Assembly (NCBI GenBank): GCA_019358975.1
Contig: JAHHIL010000029.1
Coordinates: 1 to 60,828, forward strand
Source: Trichocoleus desertorum ATA4-8-CV12
GTDB taxonomy: Bacteria > Cyanobacteriota > Cyanobacteriia > FACHB-46
Reading direction: 5' to 3'
DNA length: 60,828 nt
Part shown: positions 17,661 through 26,721 of the stretch, in pieces
How the letters are laid out: every line of letters begins with the position of its first letter
How positions within the stretch are numbered: the stretch's first letter is position 1
Notes under the pieces: generated by a model
Told to the model about the DNA's origin: nothing
Databases searched by the model: none
The model's input: only the letters and a program-made list of their open reading frames with translations
Made by a program: the position numbers and the translations under genes

Positions 17661-17882
17661 TTGAGAACAGCTAGTCATTGACTGCTAAAAAGACTGCTAA
17701 AAACTTTCTCATAGCCCTGAGCTAAAGTTAAATCCATGCTATGCAGCACTTTCTCAACTTGAGGAGGTGCTATTTTTTGCGATCGCCCTTCTTGTCTCAA
17801 CTTGATATTCCGAGCCCGACTCGACTAGTGGTGACCAAAAGACATAGGTTAGAATCAGCAAGCCTTAAAATTGAGTTTTACC

Positions 17883-18563
17883 ATGTCTCCCTGGTGGAAG
17901 TTGCCCATTGTGTCTATGACAAGTGCGAGTAAATGTTTAACGGCAAGTGAGCTGACCTCACAGGTAGAATCGCCCAAGCAGCGTCGGTCATGGCGACAGC
18001 AAGTGTTGGCTGCGGTGCTGGGGTTGGTGATTGCGATCGCGGGGTTCTGGTCGGTGGGAGCTTCACCCGCTTGGGCAGGCATCGACGACGATCGCTTTGA
18101 TGGCAATATCTTTGCGCTCTATGCAGGCAATGGGGCACTGGTCCCACCGAGAACCACTTTGGCAGATTCCATTCAGCGTCATAAGCCTGCGTTACTGGTG
18201 TTTTTTGTGGATGACAGCAAGGATTGCAAGCAGTTTTCCCCAGTGGTCTCGCAGCTCCAGGGTTTTTATGGCAAGGTCGTGGACTTTATCCCCATCAACG
18301 TGGATGCCCTACCAGTTAAGTCTAGCTATAGCCCTACTGAACCAGGTTACTACTACGCTGGCATTGTGCCTCAGACAGTAGTGATCAACCAAGAGGGTAA
18401 AGTGGCGCTGAATGCGAAGGGTAAGGTTCCCTTTGAAGCAGTGGATGATGTTTTCCGAGAAGTCTTTAACCTGCTGCCCCGCTCTGAGTCTGTACCGCTA
18501 AGACGGCGCATGTTTAATGAGTTCAACTCTGAGTTGACTGAACAAGCAGCTCCGAAGAAGTAA
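17883..18563 (+). CDS. thioredoxin-like thylakoid PSI accumulation factor (Slr1796-like)
   Basis: A 226-residue protein. A hydrophobic segment (about 39-58, VLAAVLGLVIAIAGFWSVGA) ends in SPAWAG, a likely signal cleavage or anchor. A thioredoxin fold follows (PALLVFFVDDSKDCKQFSPVVSQL...VVDFIPINVDALP...YYYAGIVPQTVVINQEGKVALNAKG). The redox CxxC is absent: the position reads DDSKDCKQ, with one Cys, so dithiol exchange is unlikely. Related cyanobacterial proteins are named for a role in photosystem I accumulation at the thylakoid. The ATG at 17883 is used; an in-frame TTG lies four codons earlier. Confidence 0.75.
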   Translation: MSPWWKLPIVSMTSASKCLTASELTSQVESPKQRRSWRQQVLAAVLGLVIAIAGFWSVGASPAWAGIDDDRFDGNIFALYAGNGALVPPRTTLADSIQRHKPALLVFFVDDSKDCKQFSPVVSQLQGFYGKVVDFIPINVDALPVKSSYSPTEPGYYYAGIVPQTVVINQEGKVALNAKGKVPFEAVDDVFREVFNLLPRSESVPLRRRMFNEFNSELTEQAAPKK

Positions 18564-18598
18564 TGGGGTTGCTGAATTAGAAATGAATCTGGCCTCAT

Positions 18599-18659
18599 CC
18601 CCAACCTTGCTCTCTAGGGAGAAGGAAGCAGAAACTCAATTCCCTCTAGGAGGTTGGGG
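18599..18659. repeat. dispersed palindromic repeat between convergent genes
   Basis: CCCCAACCT (18599-18607) and AGGTTGGGG (18651-18659) are perfect inverted arms enclosing CTCTAGGGAG and CCCTCTAGG. It lies between the convergent PSI-factor and beta-propeller genes and could terminate both. Confidence 0.55.
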
Positions 18660-18728
18660 TGAAGGTGGATCGAGTGATTTTCGACCGGACTCAGCAATAT
18701 CAAATTATTGAGGTAGAGGATTGGGTAA

Positions 18729-19739
18729 TTAGGGTCGCCAAACAGGAAATTCATTGACTGTTTCTTCGGCTTCAGAGTCGGTGATCCTCGTGTTCTCAGA
18801 GCCATCCACATTGATCGTGTAAATCTCGGTCTTCCGCTTGTACGCGATCGGTTTCAAAGCATAAACCAGTCGCTTGCTATCCGGGGACCAACTCGGAGAT
18901 AAACTCCGATTACCGAATGGATTCTGCGTTACCTGAGTCTGACCAGACCCATCCGCATTCATTACATAGATGTTAAAACGCTCCTGGCGAAGTGAAGCAA
19001 AAGCAATTTGCTTACCATCCGGGGACCAGCTCGGAGAATCATCCGGTACTAGGTTATCTGTCAATCGAGTTGGGTTAGACCCATCCGCATCCACGACATA
19101 AATCTCAGTATTGACCATACTAAGGCTTGTCACATGCTGGCTAGAGGTAAAAGCAATGCGTTTGCCATCAGGAGACCAGGATGGCGACATGTCGCCAGCA
19201 TCCTCGATTAGTTTGATTGGATTAGAGCCGTCAGCATCCATCACATAAATGGCACCCATCGGGAAAAAGCCCCCACTAAAAGTTACGTGGAAGGCAATCT
19301 TTTTGCCGTCAGGCGACCAAGTAGGAGCAGAACTGCTATACTCGCTTGCTAATTTGACTTCTCCAGATCCATCTGCATTCATCACACAGATTGAGATTTT
19401 ACTTTTACCCACCTGGCCCGCAGAACAAGCGATCTGCTGACCATCCGGTGACCAAGCAGGGTTGTAATAGTTAACCTTAGGATTGCGGCTGATCTTAGTT
19501 TGTCCAGACCCATCCGCATTCATTACATAGAGCGCCCCTGTACCGTCCCGATCAGAAACAAAAGCAATCTCAGCATTCCCGTTAGTCATAGAAAGAGCCG
19601 AAGGAAGAGTGTCAGCGGGCTTGAAGGGTGAACTTGCAGCACCAATCTCTTCAGATACCCTATTGCCACAAGCGGGCAAGAGTAGCCCTAGTAGACAAAC
19701 CGTAGCAGCAAGATAGTGCTTGGGAAGGGAATTTTCCAA
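18729..19739 (-). CDS. TolB-like beta-propeller lipoprotein
   Basis: A 336-residue lipoprotein: signal sequence with lipobox LLPAC, the acylated residue being Cys24. It then has six or seven PD40/TolB-type repeats. Each carries the signature PSWSPDGK(R/Q)IAF and a strand IYVMDADGSN. Repeats start about every 43 residues from residue 60 on. The fold is a beta-propeller used for protein contacts; without the TolB N-terminal domain or neighbouring tol/pal genes, a role in the Tol complex is not supported. The DNA is visibly repetitive because repeats encode near-identical blocks. Confidence 0.85.
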   Translation of the reverse strand: MENSLPKHYLAATVCLLGLLLPACGNRVSEEIGAASSPFKPADTLPSALSMTNGNAEIAFVSDRDGTGALYVMNADGSGQTKISRNPKVNYYNPAWSPDGQQIACSAGQVGKSKISICVMNADGSGEVKLASEYSSSAPTWSPDGKKIAFHVTFSGGFFPMGAIYVMDADGSNPIKLIEDAGDMSPSWSPDGKRIAFTSSQHVTSLSMVNTEIYVVDADGSNPTRLTDNLVPDDSPSWSPDGKQIAFASLRQERFNIYVMNADGSGQTQVTQNPFGNRSLSPSWSPDSKRLVYALKPIAYKRKTEIYTINVDGSENTRITDSEAEETVNEFPVWRP

Positions 19740-19851
19740 AGTTGAATTTCCTGACTCTACAGTAAACTGCCCGCATGAATGACCAGCGGCTCAAGCGGCT
19801 ACGAGAGCGAAGATTGTTGATGCACGGTCCGATTTCGAGAAAGGTAGTTTT

Positions 19852-19869
19852 AGCCTGCCTCCGCAGGCT
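19852..19869. repeat. GCCTGC-CTCC-GCAGGC hairpin repeat
   Basis: AGCCTGC and GCAGGCT around a CTCC loop, followed 23 bases later by a second AGGCT...AGCCT pair. It is a dispersed cyanobacterial hairpin repeat located between egtD and the lipoprotein gene. Confidence 0.5.
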
Positions 19870-19936
19870 TAGTTCTAATAGCCCCAGGCTTCAGCCTGCG
19901 AGACTTTAACGATTTATGCTAAGGGTCGGGATTGGG

Positions 19937-20992
19937 CTAAACCTGACACAAGACGAGGCCAAACCACTGCTTAGGATCGCTCCAAGCTTGAATTGGGTTT
20001 AAGCCTTTAGCTTTAAGGTCTTGCTGCATCAGTGACAGATCAAACTTGCGGGAGATCTCGGTGTGAATGGTTTCACCTGCGGCAAACTCCAGGGTTAAGT
20101 TGAGCGATCGCAGATGGACGGTTTGCGATCGCAAGCTCTTTAAGTAAATCTCAATTTGATGCAGTGACTGGTTATAGAAGGCAACATGCTCAAACTGCGA
20201 GATATCAAAGTCACCTTGGAAACGCCCATTGAGATGGGCCAGCATATTGAGGTTAAAGGCTGCGGTGATCTCTTGGCTGTCGTCATAGGCAGCTTCTAGA
20301 ACCTCGGGTGACTTTTGTAAGTCAAACCCCAATAGGAAATACTCACCTGGTTTCAGGGAAGCTTTCACTTGGCTAAAGAAAACCTCGCATTCTGCTGGGG
20401 TGAGATTGCCGAGGGAACTGCCGAGGAAACAAATCATCCGGGTGGGCAGTTGGGCAGGCTCTAGCTTCGCCAGGGCTAGCTCGTAGGTACTGACTAAGCC
20501 GTGGACTTGCAAGGTGGGGTAGTCGATCAGCAAATCCCGCGCACTACTTTCTAGAATGCCAGCGCTGACATCAATCGGCATGTAGTGTAAAGGCTGATCC
20601 AAAGCAGCGTAAGCATCTAGCAAAATCCGGGTTTTGATGGCACTACCGCTGCCGAGTTCGACCAGCTCACAAGGTCCGGTAATTTGAGCGATCGCAGAGG
20701 CATACTGCTGGAGGATAGCCGTCTCAGTCCGAGTTAAGTAGTACTCTGGCAGTTCACAGATTTGCTCAAATAGCTGAGAGCCGCGATCGTCGTAGAAATA
20801 ATGCGGGGGCAAGGATTTAGGCGCTTTGCTTAAACCCTCCACCACATCCTTTCCAGCCGTAAGCTCTTTGGCTAAAGGATTACTAGGACTGATCAGGTGG
20901 TCAATCTGCAAGCGCTGTTCTAGGGGCTGAACAACACCTTGGTCTGGGGGTTGAGACACAAGATTGCTGCCCACTGCTTTAAAAATTGACAT
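19937..20992 (-). CDS. egtD: L-histidine N-alpha-methyltransferase (EgtD family)
   Basis: SAM-dependent enzyme that trimethylates histidine to hercynine, the first step of ergothioneine synthesis. It has 351 residues. Family marks are FYDDRGSQLFEQICELPEYYLTRTE (about 65-89), the SAM site LVELGSGSAIKTRILLDAY (about 112-130), PIDVSAGIL, and FLGSSLGNLTPAE. EgtB, the sulfoxide synthase usually beside it, is not in the flanking sequence, so the rest of the pathway must lie elsewhere or the enzyme serves another end product. Confidence 0.9.
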   Translation of the reverse strand: MSIFKAVGSNLVSQPPDQGVVQPLEQRLQIDHLISPSNPLAKELTAGKDVVEGLSKAPKSLPPHYFYDDRGSQLFEQICELPEYYLTRTETAILQQYASAIAQITGPCELVELGSGSAIKTRILLDAYAALDQPLHYMPIDVSAGILESSARDLLIDYPTLQVHGLVSTYELALAKLEPAQLPTRMICFLGSSLGNLTPAECEVFFSQVKASLKPGEYFLLGFDLQKSPEVLEAAYDDSQEITAAFNLNMLAHLNGRFQGDFDISQFEHVAFYNQSLHQIEIYLKSLRSQTVHLRSLNLTLEFAAGETIHTEISRKFDLSLMQQDLKAKGLNPIQAWSDPKQWFGLVLCQV

Positions 20993-21277
20993 CCTACCTC
21001 CGTAAGTGTGATGGCAGCGAGATGGCTGATGACTCGCAGCAAGTTAGCACATCCATGTAAAAGCATGAGCTTATGGATGCGAGGCTTCTTAAATAGAGAA
21101 CCACACAGCTATTCTCAGCCAAATCGAACTCAAGTGAGATTTTTTGACCAATCACTGGCTCCCCTCCCGTGGATACTATGTCTATAAACAGGTTAGGGCT
21201 GGCTATACACATCAGATTCCGTGGGAGAGGGGTGACGTAGGCGGGGTGAGGTTTAGATTTGATCTAATCCAGCTTTC

Positions 21278-22576
21278 TTAGAGGCTCGACAACACATCCC
21301 GTGCAGCTTCTAAGGTGCGATCGATATCGGCGTCGGTATGAGCTAAAGAAGTAAAGCCTGCTTCAAACTGGGAAGGAGCTAAGTATACGCCCCGCTCCAA
21401 CATGCCGCGATGGAAACGGCTGAACTTGGTGAGGTCGCACTTCTTGGCATCTTCGTAATTGTGCACAGGCCCTTCGGTAAAGAAGAAACCGAACATGCCA
21501 CTGATACTGCCGCCGCAAGCCGCATGACCTGTTTCTTTAGCGATTTGCAACAGACCTTCAACCAACTTCTTGGTGACGCGATCGAGATGCTCGTAACTGC
21601 CAGGTTGCCGTAATAGCTCCAAAGTTTTGATGCCAGCGGTCATGGCCAAAGGATTACCAGAAAGGGTGCCAGCTTGGTACATCGGGCCAGAAGGCGAAAC
21701 CATCGCCATAATGTCGCGGCGACCTCCATAAGCCCCGACAGGTAGCCCCCCGCCAATCACTTTACCCATCGTGGTCAGGTCGGGAGTGATGCCGAATTTT
21801 TGCTGAGCACCACCGTAGGAAATCCGGAAGCCAGTCATGACTTCATCAAACACCAGCAAAGCCCCATGCTCTTGAGTAATCTCGCGTAAGCCAGCTAAGA
21901 AGCCAGCATCGGGAGGAATGAAGCCCGCATTGCCGACGACAGGCTCTAGAATCACCCCAGCAATTTGGTCGGGGTTCTCCGCGAACAATGCTTTTACGGC
22001 ATCAAGGTCGTTGAAGGGAGCCGTCAAGGTGTTGGCAGTCGTGGACTTAGGTACGCCAGGGGAGTCAGGCAAGCCGAGGGTCGCAACACCCGAACCCGCC
22101 TTGACCAAGAACATATCGGCATGACCGTGGTAGCAGCCTTCAAACTTGACGATTTTCTCCCGTCCGGTGAAAGCCCGCATCAAGCGCAACACGGACATAC
22201 AAGCTTCGGTACCAGAGTTGACGAAGCGTACCATTTCAACGCTGGGTACAGCATCAATGACCATCTCAGCCAGAATATTTTCTAGCGCTGAGGGTGCACC
22301 AAAACTCGTCCCTTTTTCGAGGACTTCATGCAGAGCTTTGTTCACTTCCGGATGGGAATGCCCACAAATGGCTGGCCCCCAGCTACCCACATAGTCAATG
22401 TACTGGTTTCCGTCTACGTCCCAAGCGTAGGCTCCCTGGACGCGATCGAAAACGATGGGCTGTCCACCCACGGATTTGAAGGCACGCACTGGAGAACTAA
22501 CGCCCCCTGGCATCAATTTTTGAGCAGCTGCGAAGATTTCTTCTGATTTAGTGGTTTTAAGTGTCGTGACAACCAA
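21278..22576 (-). CDS. hemL: glutamate-1-semialdehyde 2,1-aminomutase
   Basis: PLP-dependent enzyme converting glutamate-1-semialdehyde to 5-aminolevulinate in the C5 route to haem, chlorophyll and bilins. It has 432 residues, full length. The PLP lysine is in [18 protein letters not shown] (about 271), with preceding [10 protein letters not shown]. The N-terminal [11 protein letters not shown] gating region is intact. It is monocistronic; the upstream 360 bases separate it from the divergent hisIE. Confidence 0.98.
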   Translation of the reverse strand: MVVTTLKTTKSEEIFAAAQKLMPGGVSSPVRAFKSVGGQPIVFDRVQGAYAWDVDGNQYIDYVGSWGPAICGHSHPEVNKALHEVLEKGTSFGAPSALENILAEMVIDAVPSVEMVRFVNSGTEACMSVLRLMRAFTGREKIVKFEGCYHGHADMFLVKAGSGVATLGLPDSPGVPKSTTANTLTAPFNDLDAVKALFAENPDQIAGVILEPVVGNAGFIPPDAGFLAGLREITQEHGALLVFDEVMTGFRISYGGAQQKFGITPDLTTMGKVIGGGLPVGAYGGRRDIMAMVSPSGPMYQAGTLSGNPLAMTAGIKTLELLRQPGSYEHLDRVTKKLVEGLLQIAKETGHAACGGSISGMFGFFFTEGPVHNYEDAKKCDLTKFSRFHRGMLERGVYLAPSQFEAGFTSLAHTDADIDRTLEAARDVLSSL

Positions 22577-22937
22577 GGTTCTCTCCTGATGTTTCTCTTA
22601 ACTTTAAAGTCTGACTTGAAACTGAAGTTTTTTAGGGCGTAGAGCTAGAGAGGCAAAATCCACTCTCTCGGCTCAAAGACTGTTGGTTTGAACGCTTCAA
22701 TATTTGCTGTCAGACAGGCGTAAGCTGCAATTCCAGAAGCTATGCTAGCCAATTATCCCATTTCTAGGAGCAGCAGGGTTGCTGGGTCATGAATCTGGGA
22801 CTGAGCGTAAATGGTTCCGACGATCGCCCAAAGTTTTGATGGGGCTATTTGATGGAGCTAGCAGTTTGATCGCGATCGCGCAATGATATCTTAGACGGGT
22901 TAACCTTGCGCCAACCTCCGCTGGAACTGCTGAAGTT
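22577..22937. other. 361-base divergent intergenic region between hemL and hisIE
   Basis: It must hold the promoters of both genes. It contains GCGATCGCG (HIP1-like) near 22871 and no open frame with coding character. No riboswitch or tRNA was recognised. The last 40 bases before hisIE are GC-rich and lack an obvious Shine-Dalgarno sequence. Confidence 0.5.
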
Positions 22938-23588
22938 ATGTCTGCTCCTGAATCGACTGCCTTTCGTCAAGCTATCCCTGTAGACCAAATTCGCTACAAC
23001 GAGCAGGGGCTGGTGCCCGCCATTATCCAAGACTATTTGGATGGCACCGTGTTGATGATGGCTTGGATGAATCGGGAGTCCTTACAAAAAACCCTAGAGA
23101 CGGGCGAAACCTGGTTTTGGAGCCGCTCGCGGGCTGAGTTTTGGCATAAAGGCGAAACCTCTGGTCACACTCAAAAGGTGCGATCGCTGCGTTACGACTG
23201 CGACAGTGATGCACTGTTAGTCAGCGTGGAGCAAATTGGCGATATTGCCTGCCACACCGGAGAGCGCAGTTGTTTCCATCAAGTCGATGGTGGCATCACT
23301 CCCCCACCCGCCGATACGCTGTCCCAAGTGTTTGGTGTGATTAGCGATCGCCGCGACAACCCCAGCCCTGACTCCTACACCTGCAAACTTCTGGCGGGTG
23401 GCGACAACAAAATTCTGAAGAAAATTGGTGAAGAATCAGCAGAAGTGGTGATGGCCTTTAAGGATGACGATGCCGAAGCGATCGCGGGTGAGGTAGCCGA
23501 CTTGTTCTATCACACGCTGGTCGCTCTAGCCCACCACAAAGTAGACCTCAAAGCCGTATACCGCAAGCTCCAAGAACGTCGCCGTTAA
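22938..23588 (+). CDS. hisIE: bifunctional phosphoribosyl-AMP cyclohydrolase / phosphoribosyl-ATP pyrophosphatase
   Basis: Fused enzyme for steps 2 and 3 of histidine synthesis. The N-terminal HisI domain (about 15-120) holds the metal ligands in [29 protein letters not shown]. The C-terminal HisE domain (about 128-213) holds [18 protein letters not shown] and [13 protein letters not shown]. It has 216 residues, the normal fused length. No other his gene is adjacent. Confidence 0.97.
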   Translation: MSAPESTAFRQAIPVDQIRYNEQGLVPAIIQDYLDGTVLMMAWMNRESLQKTLETGETWFWSRSRAEFWHKGETSGHTQKVRSLRYDCDSDALLVSVEQIGDIACHTGERSCFHQVDGGITPPPADTLSQVFGVISDRRDNPSPDSYTCKLLAGGDNKILKKIGEESAEVVMAFKDDDAEAIAGEVADLFYHTLVALAHHKVDLKAVYRKLQERRR

Positions 23589-23604
23589 GCACAAGACGCG
23601 GTAG

Positions 23605-23667
23605 GGGCAAAGCATTCAGCAATCAAGTCGGAGGCAAGATAATAAATCCCGACTGAATGCTTTGCCC
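23605..23667. repeat. palindromic repeat, arms GGGCAAAGCATTCAG
   Basis: A perfect 15-bp inverted repeat (23605-23619 and 23653-23667) with a 33-base centre. It lies directly behind hisIE and could terminate it, though no T-run follows. It resembles dispersed repeats common in cyanobacterial spacers. Confidence 0.7.
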
Positions 23668-23715
23668 AGTGCAACTTGCTGAGCAATTAAATTAGTTGTC
23701 TACGTTCAAATCCTA

Positions 23716-23779
23716 GGGTTTAGCATTTGGAGCAAGAGCTAACGGTTTTGTCTTCCCATCAGTACCAAATGCTAAACCC
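23716..23779. repeat. palindromic repeat, arms GGGTTTAGCATTTGG
   Basis: A second perfect 15-bp inverted repeat (23716-23730 and 23765-23779) in the same spacer, with a 34-base centre. It has nearly the same size and arm length as the neighbouring palindrome but a different sequence. Both arms contain AGCATT. Confidence 0.7.
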
Positions 23780-23830
23780 CTACATGCTGTCGAGGTCTTC
23801 AAGAAATTCTGAAATCGTTACAGCCCTGAA

Positions 23831-25006
23831 TTATCCAGGTTGAGACATTAGGCGTTGCAAGGACTGCAAAATCCCTAACGCGATCGCAACACTCAAAGCC
23901 AAGCCTAACCAAAAACTGTAAGCCACAAACTTGGACTGATCGAGTGCCCAACCTCCCAGTGGCGGGCCGATAAAATAGCCGATCGCCCAGCATTGCGAAT
24001 TAATTGAGAGATAGACACCGCGTAAAGATTCTGGTGCCAGATCTACTACCAATGAGGAAGCCGCAGGTGTGTAAGCTACATTGGCGATCGCCAGTACTGC
24101 CAAACTCAAGCTCGCCCACAACCATTGCCCACTGGACGTGACACCTGTAGCCCATACCAGGACAAAGCCCACCGCCCAAATCAAGGCCGAGATCATCAAA
24201 GCACGGGGACGGCTAAAGCGGTTCAGCCAGCGGGCAACAGGAAGTTGGCACAGTACTGATAAGACTAAGTGCCCTGTAAACAACGCGCTGATTTCTTTGG
24301 GCGCAAACCCTTGGCTCGCATTGCCAACTGAAACAAAGTTGCTAAAGTACAGCGGCATGGTGCTTTGGATTTGGGAGATATAGGTGGTGAACAGAATATT
24401 CACCAGTGCATAGACCAGCAAAGCCCGATCGCGTAGAGCTACGCCCCAGCCTTTTAGCCATTGCTGAGGCTCATTTTTGGGTTTCACAGTTTCAGCGATC
24501 GCTACATAAACCACACCCAAGAAGACCACAAAGGAAATGCCATCCAGGATAAATAACGTGCGATAAGCCCCCGTAGCACTGATCAACACTCCTCCAAGTA
24601 CCACACCCAACCCTAAACCCAAGCTATCGGCCAACCGAGTCAAGGCGTAAGCTTCATTGCGTTGGTCTGGAGTGGTCAGATCGGCCACGACCGCTTCGGT
24701 GGCAGGCCAGTACAAGCCTAAGCCCAAGCCCATCAACAAGTTGCCGATGACAAAGATGGGAAAGTTGGTGGTCGCAGCCAAGACAAAAGAAGCGATCGCC
24801 GAAACCAACGCCGACAAAAGTAATGTGCGTCGTCGGCCCCAACTCGGAGAGTCGCTCAAGGAACCGCTCAAGAGCCGCCCCACAACCCCAGAAATGGAGG
24901 CACTGCCTAGCCCCAAACCGACGGCGACTGCGGACAAATGCACCTGATTAACAAAAAAAATGGGGGCGTAAAATAAGGTGAAGCCGCTGCCAATTTGAGA
25001 GAGCAA
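23831..25006 (-). CDS. major facilitator superfamily transporter, start uncertain
   Basis: MFS permease with about 12 spans expected. From the TTG at 25006 it has 391 residues and begins in the middle of the first helix (SQIGSGFTLFYAPIFFV). The frame is open upstream to a stop at 25091 and encodes a plausible N-terminus (NSRFSWLPQLNPQVWILVFG), yet contains no ATG, GTG or TTG there. An ATT at 25078 or ATC at 25072 follows GGGAGA and might be used. Conserved loop-2/3 signature GRLLSGSLSDSPSWGRRRT supports drug-efflux-type or sugar MFS. The substrate is unknown. Confidence 0.8.
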   Translation of the reverse strand: MLSQIGSGFTLFYAPIFFVNQVHLSAVAVGLGLGSASISGVVGRLLSGSLSDSPSWGRRRTLLLSALVSAIASFVLAATTNFPIFVIGNLLMGLGLGLYWPATEAVVADLTTPDQRNEAYALTRLADSLGLGLGVVLGGVLISATGAYRTLFILDGISFVVFLGVVYVAIAETVKPKNEPQQWLKGWGVALRDRALLVYALVNILFTTYISQIQSTMPLYFSNFVSVGNASQGFAPKEISALFTGHLVLSVLCQLPVARWLNRFSRPRALMISALIWAVGFVLVWATGVTSSGQWLWASLSLAVLAIANVAYTPAASSLVVDLAPESLRGVYLSINSQCWAIGYFIGPPLGGWALDQSKFVAYSFWLGLALSVAIALGILQSLQRLMSQPG

Positions 25007-25215
25007 TCGACCGAATACCAGAATCCAAACTTGGGGATTGAGCTGGGGTAGCCAAGAAAATCGAGAATTGATAGGAATTTCTCCCGTCAGTCAAACCTTC
25101 ATCCAACCAATCTTAGCGATCGCAGCCTTCTAATCATGATTCTTCCTGAAGAGGAAGCGATTTCCAGCAAGCTCCCCTTAAACTTTTCATGGACTGACCG
25201 GAGCGTAAAGAAGCT

Positions 25216-25962
25216 GTGACACAATTTCTATTTGTAACCGACCTGGACAACACTCTGGTAGGAGATGCAGCCGCCCTTCAGGTGTTGAATCAGAAGCTAG
25301 CCCAGCATCGCCAAGAGCATGGCACCAAAATTGTTTATAGTACCGGGCGATCGCTGTCGTCTTACCAAGAACTCAAAGCCGAACAGCAATTGCTAGAGCC
25401 AGATGCCCTAGTTGTGGCGGTGGGCACCGAAATCTACTACAAGGGCAGTGAAACCCCAGACGCAACTTGGTCAGATAAACTTTCACACCAGTGGGATCGA
25501 GAGGTGGTAGTAGCAACGGGGGCGCATTTTGGCGATCTGGTGCCTCAGCCTGAGCCAGAACAGCGTCCCTTTAAGGTGAGTTATTTCTTGACGGAGAACG
25601 CCGCCGTTGAAGTTCTGCCCCAAATCGAAGCCTTGTTAAAGGAACGCGGCCTAGAAGTAAAGCTGATTTACAGCAGTGGCAAAGACTTCGATATTTTGCC
25701 TCACCAAGCCGATAAAGGGAGGGCAATGGCGTTCCTACGGCAAACCTGGGGGATTGACCCAGCCCAAACTGTGGTGTGTGGTGATTCTGGCAATGATTGC
25801 GCTTTGTTCTCGGTGGAGAAGGAACGAGGAATAATTGTCGGCAACGCCCAACCGGAAATGCTAGCGTGGCACGAAGCTAACCCCTTCGAGCATCACTATT
25901 TAGCCAAAGCCCACTGTGCGGGCGGTATTCTGGAAGGTCTGAACTACTTCGGCTTTCTCTAA
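25216..25962 (+). CDS. spp: sucrose-6F-phosphate phosphatase
   Basis: HAD-superfamily phosphatase that dephosphorylates sucrose-6-phosphate to sucrose, a compatible solute and transport sugar in cyanobacteria. It has 248 residues with catalytic motif I VTDLDNTLVGD (nucleophile Asp9, acid Asp11), motif II YSTGRS, and motif III CGDSGNDCALF. A C2-type cap (about 80-165) contains the sugar-binding region. The start is GTG at 25216. ruvA starts 11 bases after the stop, so they may be co-transcribed. No sucrose-phosphate synthase gene is adjacent. Confidence 0.94.
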   Translation: MTQFLFVTDLDNTLVGDAAALQVLNQKLAQHRQEHGTKIVYSTGRSLSSYQELKAEQQLLEPDALVVAVGTEIYYKGSETPDATWSDKLSHQWDREVVVATGAHFGDLVPQPEPEQRPFKVSYFLTENAAVEVLPQIEALLKERGLEVKLIYSSGKDFDILPHQADKGRAMAFLRQTWGIDPAQTVVCGDSGNDCALFSVEKERGIIVGNAQPEMLAWHEANPFEHHYLAKAHCAGGILEGLNYFGFL

Positions 25963-25973
25963 ACTTTCTCCCA

Positions 25974-26600
25974 ATGATTGGTTATCTCCAAGGCACCGTT
26001 GCCAGCATTCAAAAAAATCCCAGCAATCGGGTCACACTCACCTTAGATGTCAACCAAGTGGGCTACGACATCCAAGTGGTTCCCCGTTTAATTCAACAGC
26101 TGCCTGATTTAGGCGAGCCTATTCAAGTTTTCACGCATTTACAGGTGCGAGAAGACCAAATGATTTTGTTTGGCTTTGGCACCGCCGCTGAGCGGGATTT
26201 ATTTCGGCAATTGGTCAGCGTCAGTGGGATTGGCCCCCAACTAGCTGTGGCCTTGCTGGATAAAATGGGGCTGCAAGATTTGGTACAGGCGATCGTCTCT
26301 GGCAACACGAAAGCCTTAGCCCGTACCCCTGGTGTGGGCAACAAGACAGCGGAACGGATTGCCTTAGAACTAAAAACCAAGCTAGCCGAGTGGCGACAAC
26401 ATGCAGGCTTGTCCAGCTTGCCCTCGGCTGGTCCTACTGCCGAAATTCAAGAAGATGTGGAGATGACGCTGCTGGCTTTAGGCTATACCAACGACGAGAT
26501 TACGCAAGCGCTCCAAGCGGTGGGGCAAAATAGCAGCTTGGCGAAAAACGCTGAACCAGACACCTGGATTCGAGAAGCGATCGCCTGGTTGAGCCAATAG
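25974..26600 (+). CDS. ruvA: Holliday junction DNA helicase subunit RuvA
   Basis: Tetrameric junction-binding subunit of the RuvAB branch-migration complex. It has 208 residues: an OB-fold N-terminal domain (about 1-63), two helix-hairpin-helix motifs (VSGIGPQLAVALLD and TPGVGNKTAERIALELK) and the C-terminal RuvB-binding helices (DVEMTLLALGYTNDEI). It follows spp at an 11-base interval. Confidence 0.97.
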   Translation: MIGYLQGTVASIQKNPSNRVTLTLDVNQVGYDIQVVPRLIQQLPDLGEPIQVFTHLQVREDQMILFGFGTAAERDLFRQLVSVSGIGPQLAVALLDKMGLQDLVQAIVSGNTKALARTPGVGNKTAERIALELKTKLAEWRQHAGLSSLPSAGPTAEIQEDVEMTLLALGYTNDEITQALQAVGQNSSLAKNAEPDTWIREAIAWLSQ

Positions 26601-26721
26601 AAAACCACTCTTCTGACCGCTTTCTGTGCTTCTGGAGACTGATGTGGTTGCTGAGCAGGAAAATTCACACTTGGTAATAGCGCTCTCAGCGATCGCAACT
26701 TCCGTTTTCTGAAGGACTGTT

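Noticed and set aside
20994-21212. Minus-strand open frame of 72 codons upstream of egtD
   Set aside because: No ribosome site, Cys/Ser-rich composition without domain character, and it ends at the egtD start. Probably spacer.
23700-23720. tRNA T-loop-like GTTCAAATCC
   Set aside because: The flanking 5-bp stems do not pair, and no anticodon arm or acceptor stem can be folded around it.
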